This document shows, piece after piece, positions 11,510 to 21,155 of a DNA stretch of 64,000 bases. The stretch is from an uncultured SAR116 cluster alpha proteobacterium (GTDB taxonomy: Bacteria; Pseudomonadota; Alphaproteobacteria; Puniceispirillales; Marisalimonadaceae), in assembly GCA_902619805.1 (NCBI GenBank), contig CACNGC010000002.1:202678-266677 (forward strand). The letters run 5' to 3'. Both the position numbers and the translations under genes were made by a program. The notes beneath the pieces are model-generated. The model was not told the DNA's origin and ran no database searches. It was given only the letters and a program-made list of their open reading frames with translations. The first letter of the stretch is position 1. Each line of letters starts with the position of its first letter.

Positions 11510-12388
11510 ATGAAATCAGATTTTAAAAAAATTTCTATTATTGGGTTAGGTTTAATTGGAACCTCTATTTTACATGCAATTAATACAAAACTAAAAGAAA
11601 GAGTTACAACATTTGCATATGATGTAAATTCGGAACATAGAGAGATTGTATCAGAAATGAAAATAGCCACTTTTGTTTGTGATGAAATTAATGATGCAGT
11701 AAAAGATGCTGATTTAGTGATACTTGCAGTACCAGTTGGTTCTATGAAATCGGTAGCAAAATCAATTACGTCCTCATTAAAAGAAGGTGCCATAGTTACT
11801 GATACTGGATCCACAAAAAATTCTGTCATAAACGACGTTAATCCTTACATTCCAACTAGAGTTAATTTTATTCCATCACATCCACTAGCTGGAACAGAAT
11901 ACTCTGGACCTAAATCTGGATTTAGCTCATTATTTGAAAATAGATATTGGTTGATAGTAAATGATAAGGAAACAGGTCAAACAAAAAAACTTGCAAACTT
12001 TTTTGAAAATTTAGGTTCTATTGTTGAAACTGTAAGTGCAGAATATCACGACAAAATACTTGCTATCACTTCACATCTACCACACTTGATTGCGTATACT
12101 ATTGTTGGAACTGCTTCTGATTTGGAAAGTGATTTAAAGAATGATGTAATTAAATTTTCTGCTTCAGGCTTTAGAGACTTTACTAGAATCGCCGCTTCAG
12201 ATCCAATTATGTGGAGGGATGTTTTTTTAAATAATTCTGAAGCTGTGCTAGAAATGTTACAAAGGTTTAATGAAGACTTATCAGATCTTCAAAAGGCAAT
12301 AAGAAAAAAACAAGGTCAAAAATTGCATTCTTTTTTTTCGAGAACAAGATCGATTCGTAAAAAAATAATTGAAGCAGGTCAAATATAA
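11510..12388 (+). CDS. tyrA: Prephenate/arogenate dehydrogenase
   Basis: ISIIGLGLIGTSILHAI, VTDTGSTKNSVI, FIPSHPLAGTEYSGP, ITSHLPHLIAY. Confidence 0.88.
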   Translation: MKSDFKKISIIGLGLIGTSILHAINTKLKERVTTFAYDVNSEHREIVSEMKIATFVCDEINDAVKDADLVILAVPVGSMKSVAKSITSSLKEGAIVTDTGSTKNSVINDVNPYIPTRVNFIPSHPLAGTEYSGPKSGFSSLFENRYWLIVNDKETGQTKKLANFFENLGSIVETVSAEYHDKILAITSHLPHLIAYTIVGTASDLESDLKNDVIKFSASGFRDFTRIAASDPIMWRDVFLNNSEAVLEMLQRFNEDLSDLQKAIRKKQGQKLHSFFSRTRSIRKKIIEAGQI

Positions 12389-12399
12389 GAAATAAATTA

Positions 12400-13011
12400 T
12401 TAGCCAAAAAATTTTATCCTTAAGTTTGCAACAATATATTTACAATATTCTGTAAAAACTAAACCAAAAGTTTGATATGAATTAAGCCAATTTTCAATAT
12501 CATGATTTTTAGGTGTAATTCCATATTTATGAATTTTTAAATTTGGCATAATATTCTTGAACTCAAGGTAAGCACGTGGCATATGATAATTACTTGTAAT
12601 TAGTATGAATTCTTTTATATCGTTTTTCTGTGTCCATTTAAAAGTTTCACTGGCATTAGTAATAGTATTTTTGGAAACCTTGTCGAGGTCAATGCAGCAT
12701 TGAATTAACTTAGGATCAAAATTTGATCCTAATTGATTTTTTAGACTATTTTTGGTAAAGCCTATGCCCGTACCACTTACTAGAATTTTATAATTGCTTT
12801 TTTTTGATTTTCTAAAATCTTTTATAATTTTTAAACCATCTTTAATCCTGTTGGTTCCACCAGTCAATATTACAATATTAGGACTTTCTTTTTTATTATA
12901 TTTTGTGAAAGATAAGATATTTTCCTTGAAATTATTTAATTTAATGAAAAAAAGAATAAACGTTGACATCATAAAAAGAATAAAAAAAATTTTAGAAATT
13001 CTGAATAACAT
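12400..13011 (-). CDS. YdcF/DUF218-family protein
   Basis: IVILTGGTNRIKDGLKI, ILVSGTGIG, ASETFKW, LITSNYHMPRAYLEF. Confidence 0.75.
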   Translation of the reverse strand: MLFRISKIFFILFMMSTFILFFIKLNNFKENILSFTKYNKKESPNIVILTGGTNRIKDGLKIIKDFRKSKKSNYKILVSGTGIGFTKNSLKNQLGSNFDPKLIQCCIDLDKVSKNTITNASETFKWTQKNDIKEFILITSNYHMPRAYLEFKNIMPNLKIHKYGITPKNHDIENWLNSYQTFGLVFTEYCKYIVANLRIKFFG

Positions 13012-13041
13012 AAAAACTCAATTCAATTTGACTTAAACATG

Positions 13042-13069
13042 TTGGCAATAAAAGTTATGTTAGTATACT
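13042..13069 (+). promoter_or_regulatory. Candidate sigma70 promoter for the zinc-ribbon protein
   Basis: TTGGCA-N16-TATACT, about 40 nt upstream of ATG 13109. Confidence 0.5.
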
Positions 13070-13108
13070 ATAAACGTTTATTTCAATAATTTCGTAAGGA
13101 ATTTTTAA

Positions 13109-13936
13109 ATGCATGAAAAGTGCAAATCATGTGGAACGATATTTGAAGTGAATGAAAGTATTTTAACGAACAATATACGATGGCTAAAATGTGGAGTTTG
13201 CAATCAAAAATGGGTTTTATCCTCAACCTCAAAAGAAAATCAAATTGAAAATACAAATAAAACTGAAAAAGTTAAACAAGAATTAGCCTCTATAAAATCA
13301 ATAGTGGAAGATAAATCAAAAATCTTAGCTAAAACACCTAATCCTGTACTAGATCAAAAAAATAAAACTGTTGCAGAAATTGCTTCTGAATTATCATTAT
13401 CTAAACTTAATGAGAATAATAAAAACAAAATAGAAAAAACAAAAAAAGCCAATGAAAAAAAGAAAAATAATAAGTTTAACATTTTACCACTTTTTGTTAT
13501 TGCTTTATGTTTAATATTATTTTTAGCGATATTCTTTCGTTCAACACTATTAAGTTATAGTTTTTTTTATTTCCCAAATCATACACAAACTTATATTGAA
13601 AAAATTAATTCTTTGTTTACAAAAATTGATATGCCTATTTTGGCCGACACCAAAAATTTAAACTTGACCAATTTCATTGCTAAAGTTCAAGAACAAGAAA
13701 TAAGATTTACTGGCGCTATAAAAAACATATCAAAAAGACCAATGTTAGTACCTCGAATTAAAATCTTAGGAGTAAGAGAAGATAGAAAAATTATTATGGA
13801 AAAAATATTAATATTAGAAGATAAAATTATCTTTCCAAACTCTGAAATAAGTTTTAACAAATTAGTAAGAGTCAATATTCAAAATCAAAAAGACAATGTA
13901 ACTGTTAAAGCAACGCTGTTAAAAAAGTTATTTTAA
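13109..13936 (+). CDS. MJ0042-type zinc-ribbon membrane protein
   Basis: CKSCGTIFEVNES..WLKCGVCNQKW zinc ribbon, single TM segment LPLFVIALCLILFLAIFF. Confidence 0.75.
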   Translation: MHEKCKSCGTIFEVNESILTNNIRWLKCGVCNQKWVLSSTSKENQIENTNKTEKVKQELASIKSIVEDKSKILAKTPNPVLDQKNKTVAEIASELSLSKLNENNKNKIEKTKKANEKKKNNKFNILPLFVIALCLILFLAIFFRSTLLSYSFFYFPNHTQTYIEKINSLFTKIDMPILADTKNLNLTNFIAKVQEQEIRFTGAIKNISKRPMLVPRIKILGVREDRKIIMEKILILEDKIIFPNSEISFNKLVRVNIQNQKDNVTVKATLLKKLF

Positions 13937-13938
13937 TA

Positions 13939-15201
13939 TTAAATAAAATCTATTATCTTTTCTTTCGATATTATATCTAGGATAGTATCAGTTTTTTTTA
14001 ACTTATATGATTCACCATTATATATCAAAATTTCTACTGCATCTACTCTCGCATTATAATTGGATTTCATTACAGATGCATATGCGCCTGTAGTTCTTAT
14101 TATTAATTTATCATTATTACTAACTTCAGTAATTTTTCTATTAAGAGCAATAAAATCTCCAGTTTCACAAATTGGCCCAACAATATCTGCAATAATTTCT
14201 TTACCTGGAATTTCTTTAACAGGTTCAATTTTATGGTATGCGTCATATAAAGTTGGTCTTATTAAATTATTCATTGCTACGTCAATTACAATAAAATTTT
14301 TATCTTTATTTTTTTTGTTTCTTATAACTTTTGTGACTAAAATGCCAGCTTCCGCTATTAAGCTTCTTCCTGGTTCAAAGCTGAGCTTATACTCAGAATC
14401 TAGAAATAAATCAGAAATAACTTTTTTATAAGTGTCAAAATCAGGATTTTTATTTTGATCATAATATATCCCGATACCACCCCCTAAATCTAAAGTAGGA
14501 ACTTTAAATCCATTGCTTTTAAGTTTGTCAGCAACAGTTTTAAGATTTAAGTAAGCTTTGTCAAAGAAATTGAAATCAAAAATCTGGGATCCAATGTGAA
14601 CACCTAAACCAACTGGATTTATATATTTTAATTTGTGCAATTTTTCATAGATTGAGAGTATATCTTCATTATCAATTCCAAATTTAGTTTCTTTTTCTCC
14701 AGTTGAGATTTTTTTGTGAGTATTTGGCGCAATGTCAGGATTTATCCTTAAACAAATATTTGCTGTTAGCTTGAGCTTTGAAGCAATTTCATAGATATCA
14801 TCAAGTTCTTCTTCTGATTCAATATTAAATTGTAAAATATTATTTCTTATTGCTGTTTCAATCTCATTTTTATCTTTGCCAACACCAGAAAAAATTATTT
14901 TTTCTGGTGTAATTCCAGCCGCAATACATTTGTGAAATTCACCTATAGATACTATGTCAGCCCCAGCACCTAATTTTCCAAAAAATTTTATTATGTTCAC
15001 TGAATCATTTGCTTTTACAGCATAGTGAATATTTCCTTTGACATTTTTAACAGTATTTAGAAAAAGTTCGTATCTTTCTTTCATTAAGCCTGTATCGTAT
15101 ATAAATAATGGTGTACCATACTTCGCAGTAAGAGCATCTATTTTAATGCCTTGAACATTAAGTTCACCATTTTCATCTCTGTAAAAACCTGAAGGGAACA
15201 T
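13939..15201 (-). CDS. lysA: Diaminopimelate decarboxylase
   Basis: HYAVKANDSVNIIKFF, GADIVSIGE, GLGVHIGSQI, LDLGGGIGIYY, EPGRSLIAEAG, GPICETGDF. Confidence 0.95.
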   Translation of the reverse strand: MFPSGFYRDENGELNVQGIKIDALTAKYGTPLFIYDTGLMKERYELFLNTVKNVKGNIHYAVKANDSVNIIKFFGKLGAGADIVSIGEFHKCIAAGITPEKIIFSGVGKDKNEIETAIRNNILQFNIESEEELDDIYEIASKLKLTANICLRINPDIAPNTHKKISTGEKETKFGIDNEDILSIYEKLHKLKYINPVGLGVHIGSQIFDFNFFDKAYLNLKTVADKLKSNGFKVPTLDLGGGIGIYYDQNKNPDFDTYKKVISDLFLDSEYKLSFEPGRSLIAEAGILVTKVIRNKKNKDKNFIVIDVAMNNLIRPTLYDAYHKIEPVKEIPGKEIIADIVGPICETGDFIALNRKITEVSNNDKLIIRTTGAYASVMKSNYNARVDAVEILIYNGESYKLKKTDTILDIISKEKIIDFI

Positions 15202-15208
15202 AATAAAT

Positions 15209-15322
15209 CTAATTTTTTGTAATAAATTGTGGAGGTTTTATAGGTGGATCTTTTCTTCCACAACCATACGAAGAAATAGACGATAAAAATATAACAACTA
15301 GAAGTATGATTTTGAAATTCAT
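15209..15322 (-). CDS. Small lipoprotein, LptM/YifL-like (37 aa), absent from supplied ORF track
   Basis: Translated by hand: MNFKIILLVVIFLSSISSYGCGRKDPPIKPPQFITKN; lipobox SSYG-C followed by G+KDPP; between lysA and argH. Confidence 0.8.
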   Translation of the reverse strand: MNFKIILLVVIFLSSISSYGCGRKDPPIKPPQFITKN

Positions 15323-15328
15323 TCTTTA

Positions 15329-16741
15329 TTATTCCTTTAAAAATCTTTTTTTAGCATTTTTAATAGCTTTTAAAACATTTTTCGGCGCTGTTCCACCATA
15401 AGATGTTCTACTTGATACAGAGTTTTTAATCTTTAAAACTTCTAATATTTTTAAATCTGCATTAGGAACAACACCTTGGATATCCTCTAAGGTTAAATTT
15501 TCTAAAGAAGTCATTTTTGTCTCAGCTAACAAAACTATTTTACCTGTTAAATGATGAGCTTCTCGGAAGGGTATTTCAAGATTTTTTACTAGGTAATCTG
15601 CTAAGTCTGTAGCAGTTGGGAAACCTTTTTGAAGTGCCTCCATCATCGTTTCAGGAATAGGTTCTATATCTCCAATCATACCCTCCATATTTAAAATGCA
15701 TAGTTCAATATTTTTAGCAGTATCAATTATTGGCTCTTTATCTTCTTGCATATCTTTGCCGTATGTCATTGGTAGCCCTTTCAGAACTGTCATTAAACTA
15801 AGTAAGTTACCAAATATTCTACCAGGTTTAGCTCTTATTAATTCAGCTGCATCTGGATTTCTTTTTTGAGGCATAATACTAGAACCAGTTGTAAAGTTTT
15901 CTGGTAATTTAACAAAATTAAACCTGTCAGACGACCAAATAACTAATTCTTCAGCAAGCCTAGATAAATGTATAGCTATTAGCGATGATGCAGACATAAA
16001 TTCAATTGCAAAATCTCTATCAGCAACAGCATCCATTGAATTTTCAGTAGGTTTGCTAAAGCCAAGTTTGTTTGCTACAAAGTGTCTGTCTATTGGATAA
16101 CTAGTACCTGCCAAAGCAGCAGAACCCAAAGGTAACTCATTCATTCTTTTTCTACAGTCAAGTAATCTTCCCCTATCTCTACCAAACATCTCCACGTAAG
16201 CTAATAGATGATGTCCAAATGTAACGGGTTGACCGACTTGAAGATGCGTATAGCCAGGCATAAGAAGATCATGATATATTTCGGATTTTTTAATAAGTGT
16301 ACCTTGCAAATTTTTCAGACTTAATTCTATTTCATCAATTTTTTTCCTAAGCCATAATTTGATATCAGTTGCGACTTGATCATTCCTTGATCTAGCAGTA
16401 TGTAATTTTTTACCAGCATCTCCTATTATTTCCACTAATCTATTTTCAATATTCATATGTATATCTTCTAGTTTAGTTGAGAAATTAAACTCTTTGTTGT
16501 ATATTTCTTTTTTTATTTGTTCTAAACCAGACTTAATAGACAAAAACTCTTTTTTAGAAATAATATTTTGTTTAGATAACATTTCTGAATGTGCTATTGA
16601 TCCTTCAATGTCCTCGATATAAAGAATCTGATCAAATTGAATCGATGAATTAAATTCCTCCATTAACTCGCTAGGAGATGTAGAAAATCTTCCACCCCAA
16701 ATTTTATTATTTTTTTGTTTATCTAAACTACTTTTTTTCAT
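15329..16741 (-). CDS. argH: Argininosuccinate lyase
   Basis: WGGRFSTSPSELMEEFNSS, TARSRNDQVATD, GSSIMPQKRNPDAAEL. Confidence 0.96.
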   Translation of the reverse strand: MKKSSLDKQKNNKIWGGRFSTSPSELMEEFNSSIQFDQILYIEDIEGSIAHSEMLSKQNIISKKEFLSIKSGLEQIKKEIYNKEFNFSTKLEDIHMNIENRLVEIIGDAGKKLHTARSRNDQVATDIKLWLRKKIDEIELSLKNLQGTLIKKSEIYHDLLMPGYTHLQVGQPVTFGHHLLAYVEMFGRDRGRLLDCRKRMNELPLGSAALAGTSYPIDRHFVANKLGFSKPTENSMDAVADRDFAIEFMSASSLIAIHLSRLAEELVIWSSDRFNFVKLPENFTTGSSIMPQKRNPDAAELIRAKPGRIFGNLLSLMTVLKGLPMTYGKDMQEDKEPIIDTAKNIELCILNMEGMIGDIEPIPETMMEALQKGFPTATDLADYLVKNLEIPFREAHHLTGKIVLLAETKMTSLENLTLEDIQGVVPNADLKILEVLKIKNSVSSRTSYGGTAPKNVLKAIKNAKKRFLKE

Positions 16742-16794
16742 TTTATTATCTATATTAAATACTAAGAAATTATTAATCTAAAGTATTACTTAAC

Positions 16795-17328
16795 ATGCTT
16801 ATATCAAATTTTAATAAAAAAATAATAATAATATTATTTCTCACAATTTTGTCTGGGAATACTTATGCTGTCGAATATCTAGATGAAATAAGTGATAAAA
16901 TAAAATTCCCAACTTTGAAGGTTCTGGATAATAAAGAAAAGCCTTTAATATTAAAATTTAATCAGGATTTGAAGAAAAAAGGTTATGTAATTAATTTTTG
17001 GGCCACTTGGTGTGTTCCATGTAAAGAAGAGCTGCCTGATTTAAGTTTATTAAAATCCAAAATTAAAAAATACAATATAGATGTTTTTACTATATCAATT
17101 GATAAAAAAGATATTAAAGATCAACTAAAATTTTTATCTAATAATGGTGCTTCAAATTTAGAACAATTCTTTGATAAAGAAATGAAAATTTTTAAAGCAT
17201 TAAAATTGAGAGGAATTCCTACTACAATAATAGTTAATCAAAATGGTTACATAATTTCAAAACATGAGGGAATTTTAAAATGGGGAGAAGATGCAATAAT
17301 AAATAAGATAAAAAGCTTATTTTATTAG
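16795..17328 (+). CDS. TlpA-like thiol:disulfide interchange protein
   Basis: Signal peptide; GYVINFWATWCVPCKEELPDLSLLK; RGIPTTIIVNQNG. Confidence 0.88.
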   Translation: MLISNFNKKIIIILFLTILSGNTYAVEYLDEISDKIKFPTLKVLDNKEKPLILKFNQDLKKKGYVINFWATWCVPCKEELPDLSLLKSKIKKYNIDVFTISIDKKDIKDQLKFLSNNGASNLEQFFDKEMKIFKALKLRGIPTTIIVNQNGYIISKHEGILKWGEDAIINKIKSLFY

Positions 17329-18246
17329 TTTCTCCATTTCTGGCACAGTTTTAAATAAATCATCAGCAAGCCCATAGTCGGATACAGAAAATATAGGAGC
17401 CTCTTCGTCTTTATTTATTGCTACAATCACCTTACTATCTTTCATGCCTGCTAGATGCTGTATTGCTCCAGAAATTCCAGCAGCTATATATAAATTTGGG
17501 GCAACCACTTTTCCAGTTTGGCCTACTTGCCAATCGTTGGGAACATAGCCAGCATCAACTGCAGCTCTGCTTGCCCCCATTGCTGCTCCTAGTTTATCTG
17601 CCAATTTTTCCAGAACTTGAAAGTTTTCAGATGATCCAAGACCTCTTCCACCTGAAACTACAATATCAGCAGCAGTTAATTCAGGTCTTTCATTTTGTGA
17701 AAGTTCTGAATTAATATATTTTGTTGATTCAGTATTTTTCTCAACTTTAATAGATACAGCTTCAACTTGATTTTCATTCAATGAAGCTTTTTCAAATGCA
17801 GTAGTTCTGACAGTAATAACTTTACATGCATCTTCGCTCTTGCAAGTGGCTATGGCATTACCAGCGTAAATTGGTCTTTTAAAAGTATTTTCATCTATTA
17901 TTTCAATTATATCTGGAACAATCATAACATCTAGCAAAGCAGCTAGACGAGGAGCTGTATTTTTTCCATTAGCTGTATTTGAAAATAAAATGTGAGAATA
18001 ATTTTGTGCTGTAGATTTAATAAGGACAGATAAATTTTCTGCTATTGAATTTTTGTACATTTCATCATTACAATAAAGAACTTGATTGAGACCATCAATT
18101 TTTCTTGCATTGTCAATAACCTCTTGGCAATTATGACCGACAACTAACAAGTCAGTATCGCCAATTTGTTTGGCTGCGTTTACAGTATGTAAAGTAGCAG
18201 GTAAAAGTTCATGGTTATTATGTTCAGCTATCGCAAGTACTTTCAT
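17317..18246 (-). CDS. etfA: Electron transfer flavoprotein alpha subunit
   Basis: VVSGGRGLGSSENF, AAMGASRAAVDAGYVPNDWQVGQTGKVVAPNLYIAAGISGAIQHLAGM. Confidence 0.96.
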   Translation of the reverse strand: MKVLAIAEHNNHELLPATLHTVNAAKQIGDTDLLVVGHNCQEVIDNARKIDGLNQVLYCNDEMYKNSIAENLSVLIKSTAQNYSHILFSNTANGKNTAPRLAALLDVMIVPDIIEIIDENTFKRPIYAGNAIATCKSEDACKVITVRTTAFEKASLNENQVEAVSIKVEKNTESTKYINSELSQNERPELTAADIVVSGGRGLGSSENFQVLEKLADKLGAAMGASRAAVDAGYVPNDWQVGQTGKVVAPNLYIAAGISGAIQHLAGMKDSKVIVAINKDEEAPIFSVSDYGLADDLFKTVPEMEKLIK

Positions 18247-18265
18247 TTTATATTCCTTCAGTTTC

Positions 18266-19015
18266 TTATATTACTTTTGCTTCATTTTTTAATTTATCAA
18301 CTAATTCATCTACAGTTTTTAACATAATCCCTGATTGACGTTTAGCAGGTTCTTCAACTTTTAAAATACTTAAATGTTTTTTTATTTCTATGTTTAGATC
18401 TTCAATCTTAATTTCACTAATTGGCTTTTTCTTAGCTTTCATAATGTTTGGAAGGCTAGCATATCTGGGTTCATTTAATCGTAAGTCAGTGCTAATAACT
18501 GCAGGTAATGAAATTTCAATATTTTCAATTCCACCGTCAACTTCGCGGCTAACCTTGGCTGTTTTTCCTGAAATTTCCACTTTGCTTGCAAAAGTAGCTT
18601 GAGGCCAATTTAATAAGCCTGCAATCATCTGACCAGTAGCATTCATATCATCATCTATTGCTTGCTTACCTAAAATCATCAAATCGATATTTTCTTTTTT
18701 AGCAATAGACGAAATAATTTTTGCTATGTTAAGTGGTTCAAGATTATTGTTGGATTCAACAAAAATCCCTGAATCTGCACCCATTGCAAGAGCATTTCTT
18801 ATAGTTTCTTGAACCTGAGATGCACCGATAGATATAGCTACAACCTCATTTGCTATTCCTTTTTCTTTTAATCTTAAAGCCTCTTCAACAGCTATCTCGT
18901 CAAAAGGGTTCATAGACATTTTAACGTTTTCTAATTCAACACCAGAATTATCATTTTTAACTCTGACTTTTACGTTATAGTCTACCACTCTTTTAACAGG
19001 CACTAAAATTTTCAA
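18266..19015 (-). CDS. etfB: Electron transfer flavoprotein beta subunit
   Basis: [63 protein letters not shown]. Confidence 0.96.
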   Translation of the reverse strand: MKILVPVKRVVDYNVKVRVKNDNSGVELENVKMSMNPFDEIAVEEALRLKEKGIANEVVAISIGASQVQETIRNALAMGADSGIFVESNNNLEPLNIAKIISSIAKKENIDLMILGKQAIDDDMNATGQMIAGLLNWPQATFASKVEISGKTAKVSREVDGGIENIEISLPAVISTDLRLNEPRYASLPNIMKAKKKPISEIKIEDLNIEIKKHLSILKVEEPAKRQSGIMLKTVDELVDKLKNEAKVI

Positions 19016-19039
19016 ACTAAACTCCCTTCCGTAAATAAA

Positions 19040-19633
19040 TTATTTTTGATTCAAACCTGGTATCCATAATACATCCTTTAATCCATATTCGTTTAAAACT
19101 CTGCATAATACAAATAATAAATCAGACAATCTATTCAAGTAAATTAAAGATTGTATATTTATATCTTCTATGCTTGAAAGTAAACTAGTGTCTCTTTCAG
19201 CTCTTCTAGCTATTGTTCTTGACTGGTGTAGTAAAGTAGAAGCTTCTGACCCACCTGGTAAAATGAAAGAATTAAGAGGTTTTAATGACTTATTATAATA
19301 GTCTATTTTATTTTCTATTTTATCAATTTGTCCCTTTTTAATTCTAAGTGCTGGATACTTTTCTTTTTCTTTCGATATTGGTGTTGCTAAATCTGCACCT
19401 AAATCAAATAAATCATTCTGAATTTCTCTGATTAAATTTTTAATTTCAATATGAAGTAAGTTTGAATTTTCTTTGTTTAAGCAAAAGTATACCATTCCCA
19501 AGGAGGAATTTAATTCATCAACTGAACCATATGCTTGTGGTCTAGGTGAGTGCTTTGGAACTCTTGTTCCATCGGTTAACCCAGTTGATCCATCGTCACC
19601 CGTTCGTGTATAAATTTTATTTAATTTAACCAT
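19040..19633 (-). CDS. Cob(I)alamin adenosyltransferase, PduO type
   Basis: KIYTRTGDDGSTGLTDGTRVPKHSPRPQAYGSVDELNS; RTIARRAERD. Confidence 0.92.
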   Translation of the reverse strand: MVKLNKIYTRTGDDGSTGLTDGTRVPKHSPRPQAYGSVDELNSSLGMVYFCLNKENSNLLHIEIKNLIREIQNDLFDLGADLATPISKEKEKYPALRIKKGQIDKIENKIDYYNKSLKPLNSFILPGGSEASTLLHQSRTIARRAERDTSLLSSIEDINIQSLIYLNRLSDLLFVLCRVLNEYGLKDVLWIPGLNQK

Positions 19634-19829
19634 TGTAATATCTCTTATATATTAATAAGCATATAAAAATTAATATTGCTATCGCTTGAAAAATTATTCT
19701 GTATCTCATTAAAATATTGCTATGTGACTTGTTGTATTCTCCACCTCTAGCCATTGTTATCAAGCCCCAGGCAAGAATAACAACCACTAATATCATAGAA
19801 AGAAATAAAGTAATGTTTAACCAATCCAT
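19626..19829 (-). CDS. HIG1-domain twin-transmembrane small protein
   Basis: 67 aa, two TM segments flanking GLITMARGGEYNKSHSNILMRYRIIFQ; adjacent to pduO-type gene. Confidence 0.75.
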   Translation of the reverse strand: MDWLNITLFLSMILVVVILAWGLITMARGGEYNKSHSNILMRYRIIFQAIAILIFICLLIYKRYYNG

Positions 19830-20749
19830 TATAAAATTCCTTCTAAGACGTTAATAAAATCATTTTTTTTATTAATATAGGCGGCCTTAACAGTATTATG
19901 CATTAAGCATGCAATTGTCATTGGCCCAACTCCTCCGGGAACGGGGGTAATTTTTTTGGCAATTTTTAAAACTTTTTCAAATTTGACATCACCAACAAGT
20001 ACTCCCTTATTACTAGAATTATCATTATTTTTAGATTCTAATCTATTAATTCCAACATCTATTACAATCGCGCCTGGTTTAATAAATTTTTCATCAATCA
20101 TTTCAGGAATACCCACCGCTACAATTAAGATGTCTGCTTTTCTAGTATATTCTTCAATGTTTTTGCTTTTTGAATGAGTTATTGTCACTGAGCAGTCTGA
20201 AGATAGTAAGAGTGAAGCCATTGGTTTTCCAACAATGTTTGATCTCCCAATTATAACAGCGTTTTTCCCTTTTATATCTTCAATTTCCTGCTTCAACATA
20301 TAAAGACAGCCTAAGGGTGTGCATGGAATAAATTTTGGGTCCCCCATGAAAAGTTTACCAAAATTTTTTGGGTGAAATCCATCAACATCTTTTAATGGAC
20401 TAATCAAATCAATGATCTTCTTTTCTGAAATATGTTTTGGAAGTGGAAGCTGAACAAGAATTCCATCCACATTTTGATCTTTATTTAGTATTGAGATATG
20501 CTTTATTAATTCATCTTCTGTAATATCAGAACTAAGTAAGATTTCTCTAGTTTCTATATCAATTTTTTTGGCTACCAAGATTTTATTTTTTACGTATATT
20601 TTACTTGCGGGATTGTCCCCAACTAGTATGACAGTAAGGCATGGCTTACGATTAAAATTATGTAAAAATTCTTTGCTTAGAGGGTGAATTTCTTTTAACA
20701 GTTTTTCAGCATACATTTTTCCATCAATTATTTTATTTATAATCGTCAT
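19829..20749 (-). CDS. folD: Methylenetetrahydrofolate dehydrogenase/cyclohydrolase
   Basis: VGDNPASKIYVKNK, DGILVQLPLPKHI, DVDGFHP, IGRSNIVGKPMASLL, TPVPGGVGPMTIACL. Confidence 0.96.
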   Translation of the reverse strand: MTIINKIIDGKMYAEKLLKEIHPLSKEFLHNFNRKPCLTVILVGDNPASKIYVKNKILVAKKIDIETREILLSSDITEDELIKHISILNKDQNVDGILVQLPLPKHISEKKIIDLISPLKDVDGFHPKNFGKLFMGDPKFIPCTPLGCLYMLKQEIEDIKGKNAVIIGRSNIVGKPMASLLLSSDCSVTITHSKSKNIEEYTRKADILIVAVGIPEMIDEKFIKPGAIVIDVGINRLESKNNDNSSNKGVLVGDVKFEKVLKIAKKITPVPGGVGPMTIACLMHNTVKAAYINKKNDFINVLEGIL

Positions 20750-20757
20750 TAATTAAT

Positions 20758-21042
20758 TTATAATCCTAATCTATAATCTTGAATTAAGTTTTTTAAAAAG
20801 CTCAATAAAAGAATAACAATTACAGGAGATAAATCTATTCCTGAAAGTGATGGTATATACTGTCTAATTTTTCCTAATAAAGGTTCGTGCAAAGATATTA
20901 ATGCTCTAAAAATTGTATTAATAATTTTGTTATAGCTATTAATCATTTGAAATTGGATTAGAAGACTCATTATAACATATACAAATAATGTATATAAATA
21001 GAGTGTTATAATTTCATTTATCAAGATCAAGAGAGCGTTCAT
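20758..21042 (-). CDS. YggT-family membrane protein
   Basis: LHEPLLGKIRQYIPSLSGIDLSPVIVILLLSFL. Confidence 0.85.
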   Translation of the reverse strand: MNALLILINEIITLYLYTLFVYVIMSLLIQFQMINSYNKIINTIFRALISLHEPLLGKIRQYIPSLSGIDLSPVIVILLLSFLKNLIQDYRLGL

Positions 21043-21155
21043 AATTACATAACTATTTATATGTTGAGTATTTTGGAGATAATAACTATCATTGATATTA
21101 ATATATCTAATATCAATATTTGTCTATTCAAGAACAAACTTTGAGGTAAATCTAA

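Noticed and set aside
17418-17714. 98-aa plus-strand Leu/Gln-rich ORF
   Set aside because: Antisense to etfA; no RBS or domain.
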